The notes beneath the pieces were generated by a model. That model had not been told where the DNA came from. It searched no databases and was given only the letters and a program-made list of their open reading frames with translations. The position numbers and the translations under genes were made by a program. Shown here in pieces: positions 26,666 to 36,213 of a DNA stretch of 64,000 nucleotides. The number at the start of each line of letters is the position of its first letter. The first letter of the stretch is position 1. The stretch comes from Myxococcales bacterium 68-20 (GTDB lineage: Bacteria; Myxococcota_A; Polyangia; Polyangiales; Polyangiaceae): assembly GCA_001899635.1 (NCBI GenBank), contig MKVQ01000042.1:248001-312000 (forward strand). The letters are read 5' to 3'.

Positions 26666-27853
26666 ATGAGCACGCGCCATCGGCTGCGAGCGGCGATCGT
26701 CGTCATGACCGTCTTCGTGCTGCACGTATGGGGGTGTTCGACCAAGGACGACCGCCTCGGGATCGACACCGCGCCGGCGCCGTCGTTCGTCTCCGTCGAC
26801 GCGGGGCCCGACGCCGAGCGTGGGCTCATCACGTACTGCCCGACGGACAACTGCCCGCCGGGCTGGACGACATGCCCGACCTCGCGCTTCCCGTGCGACG
26901 TGAACCTCCAGGCCGACGTGAACAACTGCGGGGGCTGTGGGCTCGCCTGCCCGACCGACACAGGCAACGAGGTCTTCGCGTGCGTGAACGGCGTCTGCAG
27001 CCTCTCCTGCCGCGCGAACTCCCGCACCCTCGATTGTGACGGGCTCGTCGACAACGGCTGCGAGGCCACCGCGCTCCACGACAACCACTGCGGAGCGTGC
27101 GGGACGAAGTGTACGGATCCGAACAAGCGCTGCGTGGACCAGAGCGGCCGCTCCAATGCAGGCCTGTTCGGCTGCGGATGCCCTCCCGGAAAGATCTACT
27201 GCGACCGGGGTTGCTGGGACCCCAAGAACGACGACGACTATTGCGGGAACTGCTCCACGCGGTGCGACCCGACGAACGGCGGCGCGCCCGAGCTACCAAA
27301 CGCCTACTACGGCTGCGTCAACAGCCAATGCGGCAGGATGAAGTGCAAGCCGTACTTCGCGAATTGTGACGATTCGACCGGGAACGGCTGCGAGGCATTC
27401 CTCATCACGAACGAGAACTGCGGAGCGTGCGGAAACGCCTGCCCCGACGGGCAAGCGTGCCGGCTCGACGAGCGCATGGTCCCGCGATGCATGTGCCCGC
27501 CGGACAAGACCTACTGCGAGTCGTGGTGCGACGGCGATGTGTGCTCGGGCAAATGCGTGGACCTCACCTCGGATCAAGGCAACTGCGGAGCGTGCGGCGT
27601 CAGCTGCTACGTCCCCGCGCGAAATGCCACGAGCACATGCAACTACGGCACGTGCGTGATGGATTGCAACGAGGGCCGGGCCGACTGCAACAACAGCCAG
27701 TCCGACGGCTGCGAGGTGAACGTCGACAGCGACCCGCGAAACTGCGGGGCGTGCGGGCACGTATGCGATGCGGTAGCGGGTCAAGCCTGCGTCGCAGGCC
27801 GGTGCGTGGTCGAGCCGTGCGCGCAGGACGCGGGCGTGGAGATCCCGAAATGA
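26666..27853 (+). CDS. Cys-rich repeat lipoprotein (NCGxCG units), cassette B
   Basis: 395-residue lipoprotein with lipobox VWGC at residue 24, paralogous to 3331-4464. It carries six units of the same Cys motif (NCGGCGLAC, HCGACGTKC, YCGNCSTRC, NCGACGNAC, NCGACGVSC, NCGACGHVC) and the same DCNNSQSDGCEVNV element near the end. The C terminus (CVVEPCAQDAG) matches the other copy's CATEPCPDG. A disulfide-rich extracytoplasmic structure is expected; the ligand is unknown. First gene of cassette B; its stop overlaps the next start (ATGA). Confidence 0.85.
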   Translation: MSTRHRLRAAIVVMTVFVLHVWGCSTKDDRLGIDTAPAPSFVSVDAGPDAERGLITYCPTDNCPPGWTTCPTSRFPCDVNLQADVNNCGGCGLACPTDTGNEVFACVNGVCSLSCRANSRTLDCDGLVDNGCEATALHDNHCGACGTKCTDPNKRCVDQSGRSNAGLFGCGCPPGKIYCDRGCWDPKNDDDYCGNCSTRCDPTNGGAPELPNAYYGCVNSQCGRMKCKPYFANCDDSTGNGCEAFLITNENCGACGNACPDGQACRLDERMVPRCMCPPDKTYCESWCDGDVCSGKCVDLTSDQGNCGACGVSCYVPARNATSTCNYGTCVMDCNEGRADCNNSQSDGCEVNVDSDPRNCGACGHVCDAVAGQACVAGRCVVEPCAQDAGVEIPK

Positions 27854-29046
27854 GGTCGAACCTCTGGCGGCTCATTGCGACCGGCGCGCTCGCATGCGGA
27901 GCGTGCGCGCTCGCGAGCACCCTCGTCGGAGCGTGCGCGGTCGACGGCGACGCGCGCATAGGCGAGCCGGGGTCCTCGACCGTCGTGCCGGACGCGGCGG
28001 TCGACGGCGCAGCCGACGCCGACGCCGACGCGTGCACCGGCGACGACTGCGCGCACTTCCCATCGACGTGCACGCCCGACGCGCTCTGCCCGAACGGCCC
28101 GTTCGATCCGACGAACCCCGAGGTCGGCCTGGACTGGCGGACACGCATCAACGTCATCCGCGGCCGCTCGGCGAGCGACGTCTGGCTCGCGGGCGCCGTC
28201 GGGGCGGTGGCTCACTTCGACGGAACGAAATGGGCGACGTCCGATGTCGGCACGAAGGAGTCGCAGCGCGCTCTGTGGTTGCGCGAGTCGGCAGAGGTCT
28301 CGCTCGGCTCGATCCAGCGGATTTACACGCGCGGCCTCGGCGCCGGAGATGCGGACGCCTCGGTCTCCCCGGGTGGCTGGTCGCTTCGCGAGCCTCTGCC
28401 GCTGCCGGGCGACTTCGGCGGCGTCTTGACCGCATCGTGGTCGCCGCCGGGCGGTGACGCGCTCTGGCTCGCCACCGACTCCACGCTCTGGCGGCTTCAC
28501 CTGACCGACGATTCGAAGCTCGAGGTCCTTTCTGGCATTCCTTCTTCGGTTTGCTCCGCCATTCCGTGCAATCGCATCTCGAGCATCCACGGCGCGTCCG
28601 CGTCGACGCTCTGGGCCGTCGGCGAGTTCGGCGCCGCGCTCCGGATCACCGATGCAAATGGCGAGACGCCGTCGGCCGCGCAGCTCAACTCGCTGACGTT
28701 GCTCGGCCTCACCGGAGTCTGGGTCGCGTCCGACGACGACGTCTGGGCGGTCGGCGGGAGCGGGACGATCCGCCACTACACGGGCGCTCCGCTCCAGTGG
28801 GAGGTGGTCGCGGACGTCCCGACGACGGAGAACCTGAACGCAGTCTGGGGCACGTCGAGCTCCGACGTCTGGGTCGTCGGGAACGCAGGCGTAGTCCTCC
28901 ACTTCGACGGCGAGAGCTGGACCCGCGTGAAGATCGCCGGCCTCGGCGCTCGCCGACCCGATCTCTACACGGTTTGGTCGCCCGCGCCCGGACGCGTGTG
29001 GGTCGGCGGCTACGGCGTCGTCCTCGCTCTCGGAGGGAATCCATGA
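27850..29046 (+). CDS. Propeller-repeat lipoprotein, cassette B
   Basis: 398 residues. The signal peptide ends near LVGAC. An Asp/Ala repeat spacer (DADADACTGDDC) leads into about six recognisable W-x5-DVW-x-VG units: IRGRSASDVWLAG, IHGASASTLWAVG, VWVASDDDVWAVG, VWGTSSSDVWVVG and VWSPAPGRVWVGG, plus a degenerate one around ALWLATD. This matches the cassette A protein at 2120-3334 in position and repeat type. ATG 27850 overlaps the preceding stop and its own stop overlaps the next ATG, so translation is coupled on both sides. Function unknown. Confidence 0.83.
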   Translation: MRSNLWRLIATGALACGACALASTLVGACAVDGDARIGEPGSSTVVPDAAVDGAADADADACTGDDCAHFPSTCTPDALCPNGPFDPTNPEVGLDWRTRINVIRGRSASDVWLAGAVGAVAHFDGTKWATSDVGTKESQRALWLRESAEVSLGSIQRIYTRGLGAGDADASVSPGGWSLREPLPLPGDFGGVLTASWSPPGGDALWLATDSTLWRLHLTDDSKLEVLSGIPSSVCSAIPCNRISSIHGASASTLWAVGEFGAALRITDANGETPSAAQLNSLTLLGLTGVWVASDDDVWAVGGSGTIRHYTGAPLQWEVVADVPTTENLNAVWGTSSSDVWVVGNAGVVLHFDGESWTRVKIAGLGARRPDLYTVWSPAPGRVWVGGYGVVLALGGNP

Positions 29047-30446
29047 GACGCGCATTTGCTCTCTTCAGTGCATCGATCGCGCTCTCTGCCGCCGTGGCCT
29101 GCGCGACCACCGACGACGGGGACTCGGCGACGCCGCCGGATGCGGGGCCGACCATCCTTTCCGAGGCCGGGGCCACCGACAGCGGTCCCGCCGACGCCAC
29201 ACCTCCTGCCGTGCCGTCGTGCAGCAATGCAGGCTGGTGCAAGACCTCCCTTCCGGACGCGGACCTGACCCTGAAGGACATCTGGCCGTTCGAGCATCGT
29301 GCCTTCGCGATCGCCGAGAGCCCGACCCTCGGCGTGAAGGTCCTCGAGTGGGACGAGGCGAAGCGCGCGTGGGCGTACATCGACGACGACAGCCAGAACA
29401 ACTTCGAGGACGACACCTACGCCGGGAAGATCTGGGCGCCGAACGAGAACGAGGTCTACTTCAGCGCCGGGCCCGGCTTCATCCATCACGGCAAGCGCAC
29501 GGCCCCTTCGTCACCGTGGTCCTGGACCCGGACCAAGCTCGAAGTCGACAGCCCCGACGGTCGCGACAACGGCCGGATCGAATACTGGAACCTCTCCGGC
29601 CGTCCGCGCGAGCTTACCGCGCTCGGTGTCTGGGGCACGTCCGCCGAGGACGTCTATGCGTGGTACGCGAACGCGATCTTCCACTGGAAGAGCGAAGACG
29701 GCGGCGCGCCAGGCTGGGTGGCAGAGCACGTGATCGAGGATCCGGCGACTCCAGAGGACGCGTTCTTCGTCTTCGGTGCCAGCGGATCGGGCCGCGACGA
29801 CGTCTGGTTCGCGGCCGGACGCGGAAGGTTCGACGACTGGAGCATCTTCCGGTGCCCGATGGTGATTCACAAGACGAAGGCCGGATACGACCGAGTCGTC
29901 GACACCATGATCGACACCGGAGACACCGACTATCACTACTACAACACCTGCATCCAGAAGCGGGACGTCCTCGCGTTCAGCTGGGCGGACGCGCGCGGCA
30001 CGATGCACTGGGGGCACGGCGGTTTCCTCACGAACATCGAGTCCGCAGGTCCCGGCCGCGCCGTCGGCGTCGTCGGCGAGGATCTCTTCGCGTACGTGGA
30101 GTCGGCCGGCGTCGCGCGCGTCAACCCTGTCGGCGCCCAGGTCCCTCGCGCCCGGCTGCCGTCGCTCGTGAACTCGGTCTGGATCCACGGGAAGACCGCG
30201 TGGCTCAGCGGCTGGGGAATCGTGCTCGAGACGCCGAATGATCCCGCCAAGTGGAGCACGGGCTTCGGTCTCTTGTCGAAAGACGGCGCGCAGGAGCTCG
30301 GTCTGCCCGCGGCCACGTTCACCTTCTCCTCGACCGCGATGAACGGGGCTCCGCTCGACGAACCGCTCTACCAGGTGCGCGGGACCTCGAACACCAACCT
30401 CTGGGCGATCGGACGCGAGTATGCACTTCACAAGACGACGCCTTGA
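29043..30446 (+). CDS. Propeller-like lipoprotein, cassette B
   Basis: 467-residue lipoprotein with signal peptide ending AVAC. After the spacer it has CSNAGWCKTSLP, nearly the same as DPCTVDWCKTPLP in the cassette A gene 903-2123, so these two are counterparts. Repeats are less regular than in its neighbours but still show VWGTSAEDVYAWY, FGASGSGRDDVWFAAG, SVWIHGKTAWLSGWG and VRGTSNTNLWAIGREY. The longer spacing between units suggests inserted loops. The stop lies inside the next gene (26-base overlap). Role unknown. Confidence 0.8.
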   Translation: MRRAFALFSASIALSAAVACATTDDGDSATPPDAGPTILSEAGATDSGPADATPPAVPSCSNAGWCKTSLPDADLTLKDIWPFEHRAFAIAESPTLGVKVLEWDEAKRAWAYIDDDSQNNFEDDTYAGKIWAPNENEVYFSAGPGFIHHGKRTAPSSPWSWTRTKLEVDSPDGRDNGRIEYWNLSGRPRELTALGVWGTSAEDVYAWYANAIFHWKSEDGGAPGWVAEHVIEDPATPEDAFFVFGASGSGRDDVWFAAGRGRFDDWSIFRCPMVIHKTKAGYDRVVDTMIDTGDTDYHYYNTCIQKRDVLAFSWADARGTMHWGHGGFLTNIESAGPGRAVGVVGEDLFAYVESAGVARVNPVGAQVPRARLPSLVNSVWIHGKTAWLSGWGIVLETPNDPAKWSTGFGLLSKDGAQELGLPAATFTFSSTAMNGAPLDEPLYQVRGTSNTNLWAIGREYALHKTTP

Positions 30447-31788
30447 TCGGAGCGCCGGGCGCGCCCTCCTCGCCGCCGGCTTCCTCGCCGCGGGGAGCGC
30501 AGCCGCGAGCTGCTCGAGCAGTTCGCCCGCCGATGCCGTGTCGGGACCGACCGAAGACGCCGCGGTCGACGCCGCGATGAATCCGAAGATCGACGCCGAC
30601 GCCGACGCGGGCTCGCCGAGCCCGCGCGACGCCGGATGGGTCGACGTTGCTGCGCTCCCGATCGTCTGCGCCTCTCCGCCGTGCGCGACCGCGCTCGTGA
30701 CGACGCTCGGCGACGGCGCTCACGATCTCGGCGAGGGCTTCTGCGCACTGCTCAGCGACGGCACCGTCGCGTGCTGGGGCGCGAACCACGCGGGGCAGCT
30801 CGGGCGCGGCGAAGACGCCGGCACGACTGCGAGCTCGCGCCCCGCTCGCGTCCTCGGCCTGTCGGACGTCGTCATGCTCGATCACACCTGCGCCCTCGAC
30901 AAGAACGGCGCGATCTGGTGCTGGGGGACCGGGCCGTTCCTCCGTGACGACGCCGGCGTGCCGACGACGGAGCGCGCACCGACCAAGCTCGGTCTCGCGC
31001 CCGCCTCGAAGATCGGCGTCGGCTACGGCACCGCGTGCGCAGCGATCGGCGCGGAGGTCGTGTGCTGGGGAAGCAACGCCGACGGGCAGCTGAGCCCGCC
31101 CAGCGACAGGTCGGAGTACTACGGCGGCCCTAGGCCGATGACGTTGCCGCCCGGCGCGCCGGTGCGTGGCATCGCCGTTGGTAGGGCGACGTTCATCCTT
31201 CGCGAGGACGGCACGCTGATCACGTGGGGAGCGAACCCAGCGATCGGACGCGTCTCGCCGATCTTCCCCGATTCACATCCGCAGGAGGTCGCGCTCGGCG
31301 GGATCTTCATGGTGGATCTAGCCGACGACAACGCGTGCGCGACGGCCGGAGGGACCGGCTATTGCTGGGGCACGCCCGTCGTACCACCGTCGCCGGGCAA
31401 CGGGTCCGTGACCGAACGCGGGCTCCCCGATCCCGTCGTCGCACCGGAGCCGGTCGTGCAGATCACGACCACGCGGACCACGCCGCTCGAGAACGGCGAG
31501 ATGCAACGGTACCGGTGGTGTGCGTCGTCGGTATCGGGCGCCGTCTACTGCTGGGGATCGAACGACAGCGGGCAGGCCGGCGACGGCAAGCAGAGCTATG
31601 CGTTCGACGCCGTGAAGGTCGCCGGCCTGCCCGCGCCCGCTGCGCAGGTGAAGGCGACCCCGAACGCGACGTGCGCATTGCTCACGGACGGCAGCATCTA
31701 CTGCTGGGGCAGCAACCACACCGGCCAGCTCGGAAACGGACAGATCAAAGGAAGGAGCTTCGTACCCGTGAAGGTGGTGCTTCCATGA
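30421..31788 (+). CDS. RCC1-repeat lipoprotein, cassette B
   Basis: 455 residues, counterpart of the gene at 1-897. ATG 30421 lies 26 bases inside the preceding gene and gives a signal peptide with a basic start (HFTRRRLDR) and lipobox Cys near residue 31. A DADADAG spacer follows. RCC1 units are then marked by VACWGANHAGQLG, IWCWGTGPF, VVCWGSNADGQL, LITWGANPAIG, YCWGTPVV, VYCWGSNDSGQAG and IYCWGSNHTGQLG, seven in all, as expected for a closed RCC1 propeller. Eukaryotic RCC1 is a GTPase exchange factor, but extracytoplasmic bacterial versions have no such assigned activity. The stop overlaps the next ATG. Confidence 0.87.
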   Translation: MHFTRRRLDRSAGRALLAAGFLAAGSAAASCSSSSPADAVSGPTEDAAVDAAMNPKIDADADAGSPSPRDAGWVDVAALPIVCASPPCATALVTTLGDGAHDLGEGFCALLSDGTVACWGANHAGQLGRGEDAGTTASSRPARVLGLSDVVMLDHTCALDKNGAIWCWGTGPFLRDDAGVPTTERAPTKLGLAPASKIGVGYGTACAAIGAEVVCWGSNADGQLSPPSDRSEYYGGPRPMTLPPGAPVRGIAVGRATFILREDGTLITWGANPAIGRVSPIFPDSHPQEVALGGIFMVDLADDNACATAGGTGYCWGTPVVPPSPGNGSVTERGLPDPVVAPEPVVQITTTRTTPLENGEMQRYRWCASSVSGAVYCWGSNDSGQAGDGKQSYAFDAVKVAGLPAPAAQVKATPNATCALLTDGSIYCWGSNHTGQLGNGQIKGRSFVPVKVVLP

Positions 31789-33551
31789 GCCTGCGTATGA
31801 CGAGCGCCGCAGCCGCCTCCGCCGTCGGCCTTGCGGTCGTCGTGGCCACCGCGTGCGGCGACGGTCGAAGCCGATTCGGCGGCCCAGATACATTCGGCGT
31901 TCCCGACGCGGGTGACGCCGGCGACTGCAAGTTCCAGTGCTCGCTCGATGGGCGTTCGGTCGTCCAGTCCTGCACGGGCGAGGTCGTGGAGACGTGCTCG
32001 CCGGAGCTCGCATGCGGAGCCGGCCGGTGCCTCGAGCCGTGCGCCGCCGCGGGCGCCGAGCAGAGCTCGAACGGCTGCGAGTTCTACTTCCAGTCGCCGG
32101 GGACGTGGAGCGACGCGCCCGACAACTGCTACGCGACGTTCGTCGTCAACACGTCGACGCAGCCCGCGAACGTCTCGCTCGAGCGCGAGGGCAAAGCTCT
32201 CGACCTCGCGAAGGCGATGTTCCGCACGGACCCCGGCGACGCCACGCTCATCCCGCACACGGGGCCGATCCCTCCCGGCAAGAGCGTCATCCTCTTCGTC
32301 TCGGACCACGATCCGGACAAGCCGCTCAGCGGAAACGACTACGTGGCGTGCCCGGACGGCGTCGTCCCCGCGGTGCTCTCGGGGCTCGCGCCGCCAAGGA
32401 CCGAGATCGGCTCGTCGTACCACCTGACGTCGACGATGCCCGTATCGCTCGCCGCGATGTACCCGTTCGGCGGCGCCGCGAGCTTCCTCCCCACGGCAAC
32501 GTTGCTCTTACCCGTCGTCACGTGGGCCAAGCAGCACATCGTCGTGAACCCGTGGGAGGGTGGGTCGGGCATGACCACCCAGATCGTCGCCTCGGAAGAC
32601 GAGACCGAGGTGACGATCCTGCCGACGAACGAGGTCCAGAACGGGACCGGCGTGAAGGGCACGCCGGCGAAGGTGCCCGCGACCTATCGTCTCGGGAAAG
32701 GCCAGATCCTCCAGTTCGTCCAGTCCAGCGATCTGTCCGGGAGCATCGTCGCATCGAACAAGCCGACCACCGTGTTCGGCGGCCACCTCTGCGCGAACAT
32801 CCCGACGACCGGTGGCGCATGCGACTCGCTCCATCAGCAAATCCCCGCGTTCGAGCAGTGGGGATCCGAATACGCCACCGTCGGCTATCGCCCGCGTACC
32901 GGGAGCGAGCACGAGGCGATGCCCTACCGCATCGTCGCCGCACGCGACGGCACGAAGCTCGACTACGATCCCGCGATCCCCGCGGGCGCTCCGACGGAGC
33001 TCTCGGCCGGGCAATCGGTGACGTTCCCCGCCGGCGTCGGCGACGCCTTCGTCGTGCGCACGCAGGATGCCGAGCACCCGATCTACGTCGCCGCGTACAT
33101 GACCGGCTTCGAGGGACGCTACTTCGGCTCTCCTCCGACGGGTCAGTGGGGCGATCCGGAGTTCGTGAACGTCATCCCTGCCGGGCAATACCTCAACGCG
33201 TACAGCTTCTACGCGGATCCTTCGTATCCTGAGACCTCGCTCGTCATCGTGCGCGCGAAGACCGGCGGAGTGTTCAAGGACGTGTGGCTCGAGTGCGCGG
33301 GCAACTTGACCGACTTCCGGCCCATCGGCACGCGCGGGGAGTACGAGTTCACGCGCGTCGATCTCGCGCGCGGGCTCGGGCCCGGTCAGAAATTCGGCGA
33401 CAAGGTCTGCCAGAACGGGCTCCAGCGCATGACGAGCGACGGCCCATTCACGGCGACCGTATGGGGCTGGGGCTTCGCCTCGAGCTACGCCTACCCTGGA
33501 GGGATGGCGCATCGAAAGCTCGTCGACCGCCCGCTCGACCCGATCCGGTGA
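31785..33551 (+). CDS. IgGFc-binding-like domain protein
   Basis: 588-residue lipoprotein or secreted protein (signal peptide to about residue 24, VVATACGDG). It has a short Cys cluster (CKFQCSLDGRSVVQSC, CSPELACGAGRC), then a long beta-rich region of the IgGFc-binding N-terminal type (YHLTSTMPVSLAAMYPFGG, LPTATLLLPV, VVNPWEGGSG, IVASNKPTTVFGGHLC, YIAAYMTG-like segment). In bacteria this domain occurs in surface proteins with presumed adhesive roles; immunoglobulin binding is not implied. Last gene of cassette B, absent from the visible part of cassette A. One base separates its stop from the convergent gene's stop. Confidence 0.83.
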   Translation: MSLRMTSAAAASAVGLAVVVATACGDGRSRFGGPDTFGVPDAGDAGDCKFQCSLDGRSVVQSCTGEVVETCSPELACGAGRCLEPCAAAGAEQSSNGCEFYFQSPGTWSDAPDNCYATFVVNTSTQPANVSLEREGKALDLAKAMFRTDPGDATLIPHTGPIPPGKSVILFVSDHDPDKPLSGNDYVACPDGVVPAVLSGLAPPRTEIGSSYHLTSTMPVSLAAMYPFGGAASFLPTATLLLPVVTWAKQHIVVNPWEGGSGMTTQIVASEDETEVTILPTNEVQNGTGVKGTPAKVPATYRLGKGQILQFVQSSDLSGSIVASNKPTTVFGGHLCANIPTTGGACDSLHQQIPAFEQWGSEYATVGYRPRTGSEHEAMPYRIVAARDGTKLDYDPAIPAGAPTELSAGQSVTFPAGVGDAFVVRTQDAEHPIYVAAYMTGFEGRYFGSPPTGQWGDPEFVNVIPAGQYLNAYSFYADPSYPETSLVIVRAKTGGVFKDVWLECAGNLTDFRPIGTRGEYEFTRVDLARGLGPGQKFGDKVCQNGLQRMTSDGPFTATVWGWGFASSYAYPGGMAHRKLVDRPLDPIR

Positions 33552-33552
33552 C

Positions 33553-33948
33553 CTAGGCGCTCCCGCCCCGCACCATCAGCGGCGAGGCCGGGATGTCCGC
33601 GCACTGCACCTGCCCGCGCGCGGCGACGAGGACACGCATGAGGCCTACGTCGATCGGCTTCTCTGCATCGTTCGCGAAGGCGTCGGCCTCCATGCTCCGC
33701 AGCGCGCGCGCGACGCTCGCCTTGGGGATCGCGCCCACGAAACCGGGCATCGCAGAATCGACGGGAGCATCACCGAGCTGCGCAACGAAGAACCGCGTCG
33801 CCTCGTCCGTCAGGTCGGCGACGACCACGACGAAATCCGTGACGCTCTCGCCGTTCTTCCGCACCGCATCGAGGACGAGAGCAATCGTCGCCTCGCTCTG
33901 GAGGTAGATGCTCGCGAACCACTCGGTCATCGGCTGCTCTTCGCTCAT
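33553..33948 (-). CDS. Small cytoplasmic protein, unknown
   Basis: 131 residues without signal peptide or membrane helix. The composition looks coding, with alternating helix/strand segments (TIALVLDAVRKNGESVTDFVVVVADL, TRFFVAQLGDAPV, ASVARALRSMEADAF). No recognised family. ATG 33948 has no clear Shine-Dalgarno. Convergent with cassette B, with the two stops one base apart and no room for a terminator. Confidence 0.65.
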   Translation of the reverse strand: MSEEQPMTEWFASIYLQSEATIALVLDAVRKNGESVTDFVVVVADLTDEATRFFVAQLGDAPVDSAMPGFVGAIPKASVARALRSMEADAFANDAEKPIDVGLMRVLVAARGQVQCADIPASPLMVRGGSA

Positions 33949-34067
33949 CGCTCACGACGTGAGTACGCAAGTGGCTCGTCGGCGTAAACCAGTACGAGCA
34001 CGAGCTCAGCCTTGAATGGCCGGCACCGCCGTTCTCGGCGGAGCGAGCGAGACGCGACGAGACCTGC

Positions 34068-34355
34068 CTACTTCTTCGTCGCCTGCTCTTCCGTCGCGGT
34101 GTTGTTCACCCAACCCGCGCCGGTCGCCAGCTTGAAGACGGCCTTCTTCCCGCAGCCCGTCACGCCGATCGTCCACCCACCGAGATCCGTGACCTGGAGC
34201 TGGTCCTCCGGGCACTCCATCTCGAAGGCGGCTCGCTTGATCCCACCGGACTCCGGATGACGGAAGTGCTCCACCGACGTGATCGAGGGACCGCAGGCGG
34301 CGGCGAGCAGGGAGCACGAGGCGAGAGCGAACGTGAGGCGAATCATCCGCAGCAT
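34068..34355 (-). CDS. Small lipoprotein, unknown
   Basis: 95 residues. The signal peptide (MLRMIRLTFALASCSLLAAAC) has its lipobox Cys at 21. The mature part has two further Cys (FEMECPEDQLQV, GVTGCGKKAVFK) that could pair, and a beta-rich pattern. This ECPEDQL...GC-GKK layout recurs in small uncharacterised lipoproteins of this phylum as far as I recall. No function can be assigned. Confidence 0.72.
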   Translation of the reverse strand: MLRMIRLTFALASCSLLAAACGPSITSVEHFRHPESGGIKRAAFEMECPEDQLQVTDLGGWTIGVTGCGKKAVFKLATGAGWVNNTATEEQATKK

Positions 34356-34577
34356 GTTGACGGTAAGAGCATCTACCGCGCGCCGAGTCGCAAAGAAAGC
34401 GCGTCATCTTGCCGGCGCACGCAGCTCGAGCCACGCGTCTCGCCTCGCGACGACAATCGTCGACCAGGAGTGCCCCGCCCGACGGCCTTCCGCTTGCGAG
34501 CACGCGCGCCACGCCACGCCACGATCCTCGATGTGGCAGGCACATCGAGGATCCGGTGGCGTTCGTCGTTGCGCAGG

Positions 34578-35996
34578 TCAGCGACGGCGGCGACGGAGGA
34601 CCGCGGCGAGCGCGATGCCGGCAACGCCGAAGGCCGCGTAGCCCGAAGAGGCGGGCGCCGTGCGACAGCCGCAGCCGCTCGTGTCGCGCGGACCGATCGC
34701 GGTGCCGTCGTCGTCACCGGTGTCGGTCGGCTCCGTCGACGGGGGCGCCGGCTTCGTCGCCGGCTTCGTCCCGACGCCGGAGACCTTGATGATCTGCACC
34801 GGCTCGTTCGGATCGTTCGAGGTGACGGTGATCTCCGCCGTCTGCGGCCCCTCCTTGGAGGGCGTGAAGGTCACGTCGAGGTCGAGGTTCGTCTTCGGCT
34901 TCATCGACTTGCTCGGCGAGACCTTGAACTGCGGGTCCGAGCTCTTGAGCGCCAGCGCGGCGTCGAGCTCGCCGGTGTTCTCGATCTTCCCCTGCTTCGT
35001 GACGTCTTCACCGATCACGACGCTGCCGAGGTCGAGGGTCTTCGCTGCCTTGACGTTCGGGAGCGGGATGTGGAACGTCGCCCCCGGGAAGACGACGTCG
35101 ATCGGCGTCGCACCGCTGGCGTACGGCAGCTCGACCCCGGCCGCCCCGATTTCGAACGTGAGACCGCCCGGAATCGTGATGCCGTCGATCTTCGTGATCG
35201 TGACCGTGGGCCGCGCGAAGAGGCTGCCGGAGTAGGTGATCGTGCCCTTCACCTGCGCCTGGATGTCGAGGAAGTCCGCGTCCGTCGTCGGGATCGACCA
35301 GGTGGGGTTGCTCTTCGTGATCGGATCACCGCCCGCGAGCACGACCTCGGTCGTCGAGTAATTGAACGTCGGCGACGTCGTCGCGTTGAGCGCGAGGTTG
35401 CCCTCGAGGGGCAGCGAGCCGCCCGTGAGCGTGGACAGCGGCAGGCTGAAGAGCTGGGCATCTGCGAGCTTCGGCCCCTTGACGTTCACGATCGCGTACG
35501 TCTTGAAGGCCCACGGCTCGAACGTCGTCGAGCCGGTCCCGACGTAGTTCCAGGCCGATCCGGGGACGTAGTTGATGAGCGTCGTCGCCGGGTAGTCGTA
35601 CGTGAGCTTGTAGCCGAGGATGTCGAGGAAGAGGGTGACGTGCGGCGCAAGCGTGTGCTCGACCTTGAAGATGCCGTCGAGCGCCTTGTTGTCGACGACG
35701 GACAGCTCGATCGTCTTCGCGTCGTTCCACACCGCCTCGACGACGACGTTCTTCATGTCGACGGCGAGCATCGGCTTGTTCGGATCCTTGAGCGGATCCA
35801 GGTTGGCGCTCACCTGCACCTGCAGGGTGGAGCCTCCGAGCTTGTCGCTCTTCGGACCGACGATCGGGGTCCGGGTCCACCATGACAAATCGGTGGTTCC
35901 ACGCGACTGGTTGGCGCCTACGGCGGCCGCATCGGCGGCGGAGGCGGTGAACAACAAAGCTGCAATCGCGAGTGCGGACCTAGTGAAGTGGCGCAT
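34578..35996 (-). CDS. Exported protein with ASH/Hydin-like domain and MYXO-CTERM-like tail
   Basis: 472 residues. ATG 35996 follows GGGAG by about 8 bases; the signal peptide is cleaved near SAADAAA. The middle is a long beta-rich region (residues 50-300) of unknown type. A choice-of-anchor-D/ASH-like immunoglobulin domain follows (TLDLGSVVIGEDVTKQG, FTPSKEGPQTAEITV, IIKVSGVG). A Pro/Thr/Asp linker then leads to SGCGCRTAP, a hydrophobic stretch of about 17 residues and a terminal Arg run, the Cys-x-Cys/TM/Arg layout of the MYXO-CTERM sorting signal. Expected to be exported, processed and surface anchored. Confidence 0.83.
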   Translation of the reverse strand: MRHFTRSALAIAALLFTASAADAAAVGANQSRGTTDLSWWTRTPIVGPKSDKLGGSTLQVQVSANLDPLKDPNKPMLAVDMKNVVVEAVWNDAKTIELSVVDNKALDGIFKVEHTLAPHVTLFLDILGYKLTYDYPATTLINYVPGSAWNYVGTGSTTFEPWAFKTYAIVNVKGPKLADAQLFSLPLSTLTGGSLPLEGNLALNATTSPTFNYSTTEVVLAGGDPITKSNPTWSIPTTDADFLDIQAQVKGTITYSGSLFARPTVTITKIDGITIPGGLTFEIGAAGVELPYASGATPIDVVFPGATFHIPLPNVKAAKTLDLGSVVIGEDVTKQGKIENTGELDAALALKSSDPQFKVSPSKSMKPKTNLDLDVTFTPSKEGPQTAEITVTSNDPNEPVQIIKVSGVGTKPATKPAPPSTEPTDTGDDDGTAIGPRDTSGCGCRTAPASSGYAAFGVAGIALAAVLRRRRR

Positions 35997-36213
35997 CGTA
36001 AGGACTCCCCTGCTGACTGCACGGGCCATAGCGCGTGAAAAGCAGCATGAGGCCTCGAAGCATGAACTGAGACGCAATCGTGCTCCGAACATCGATTCGA
36101 GCCAACGAGGTCGAACCGGGCTCGCGGGAGTACAAAACACCTCGATATCGCGCATATCCGCGGTCCCACGGCTCGCGCGAGGCACAGAGGCGAAAACGTG
36201 ATCGTCGAGAATC

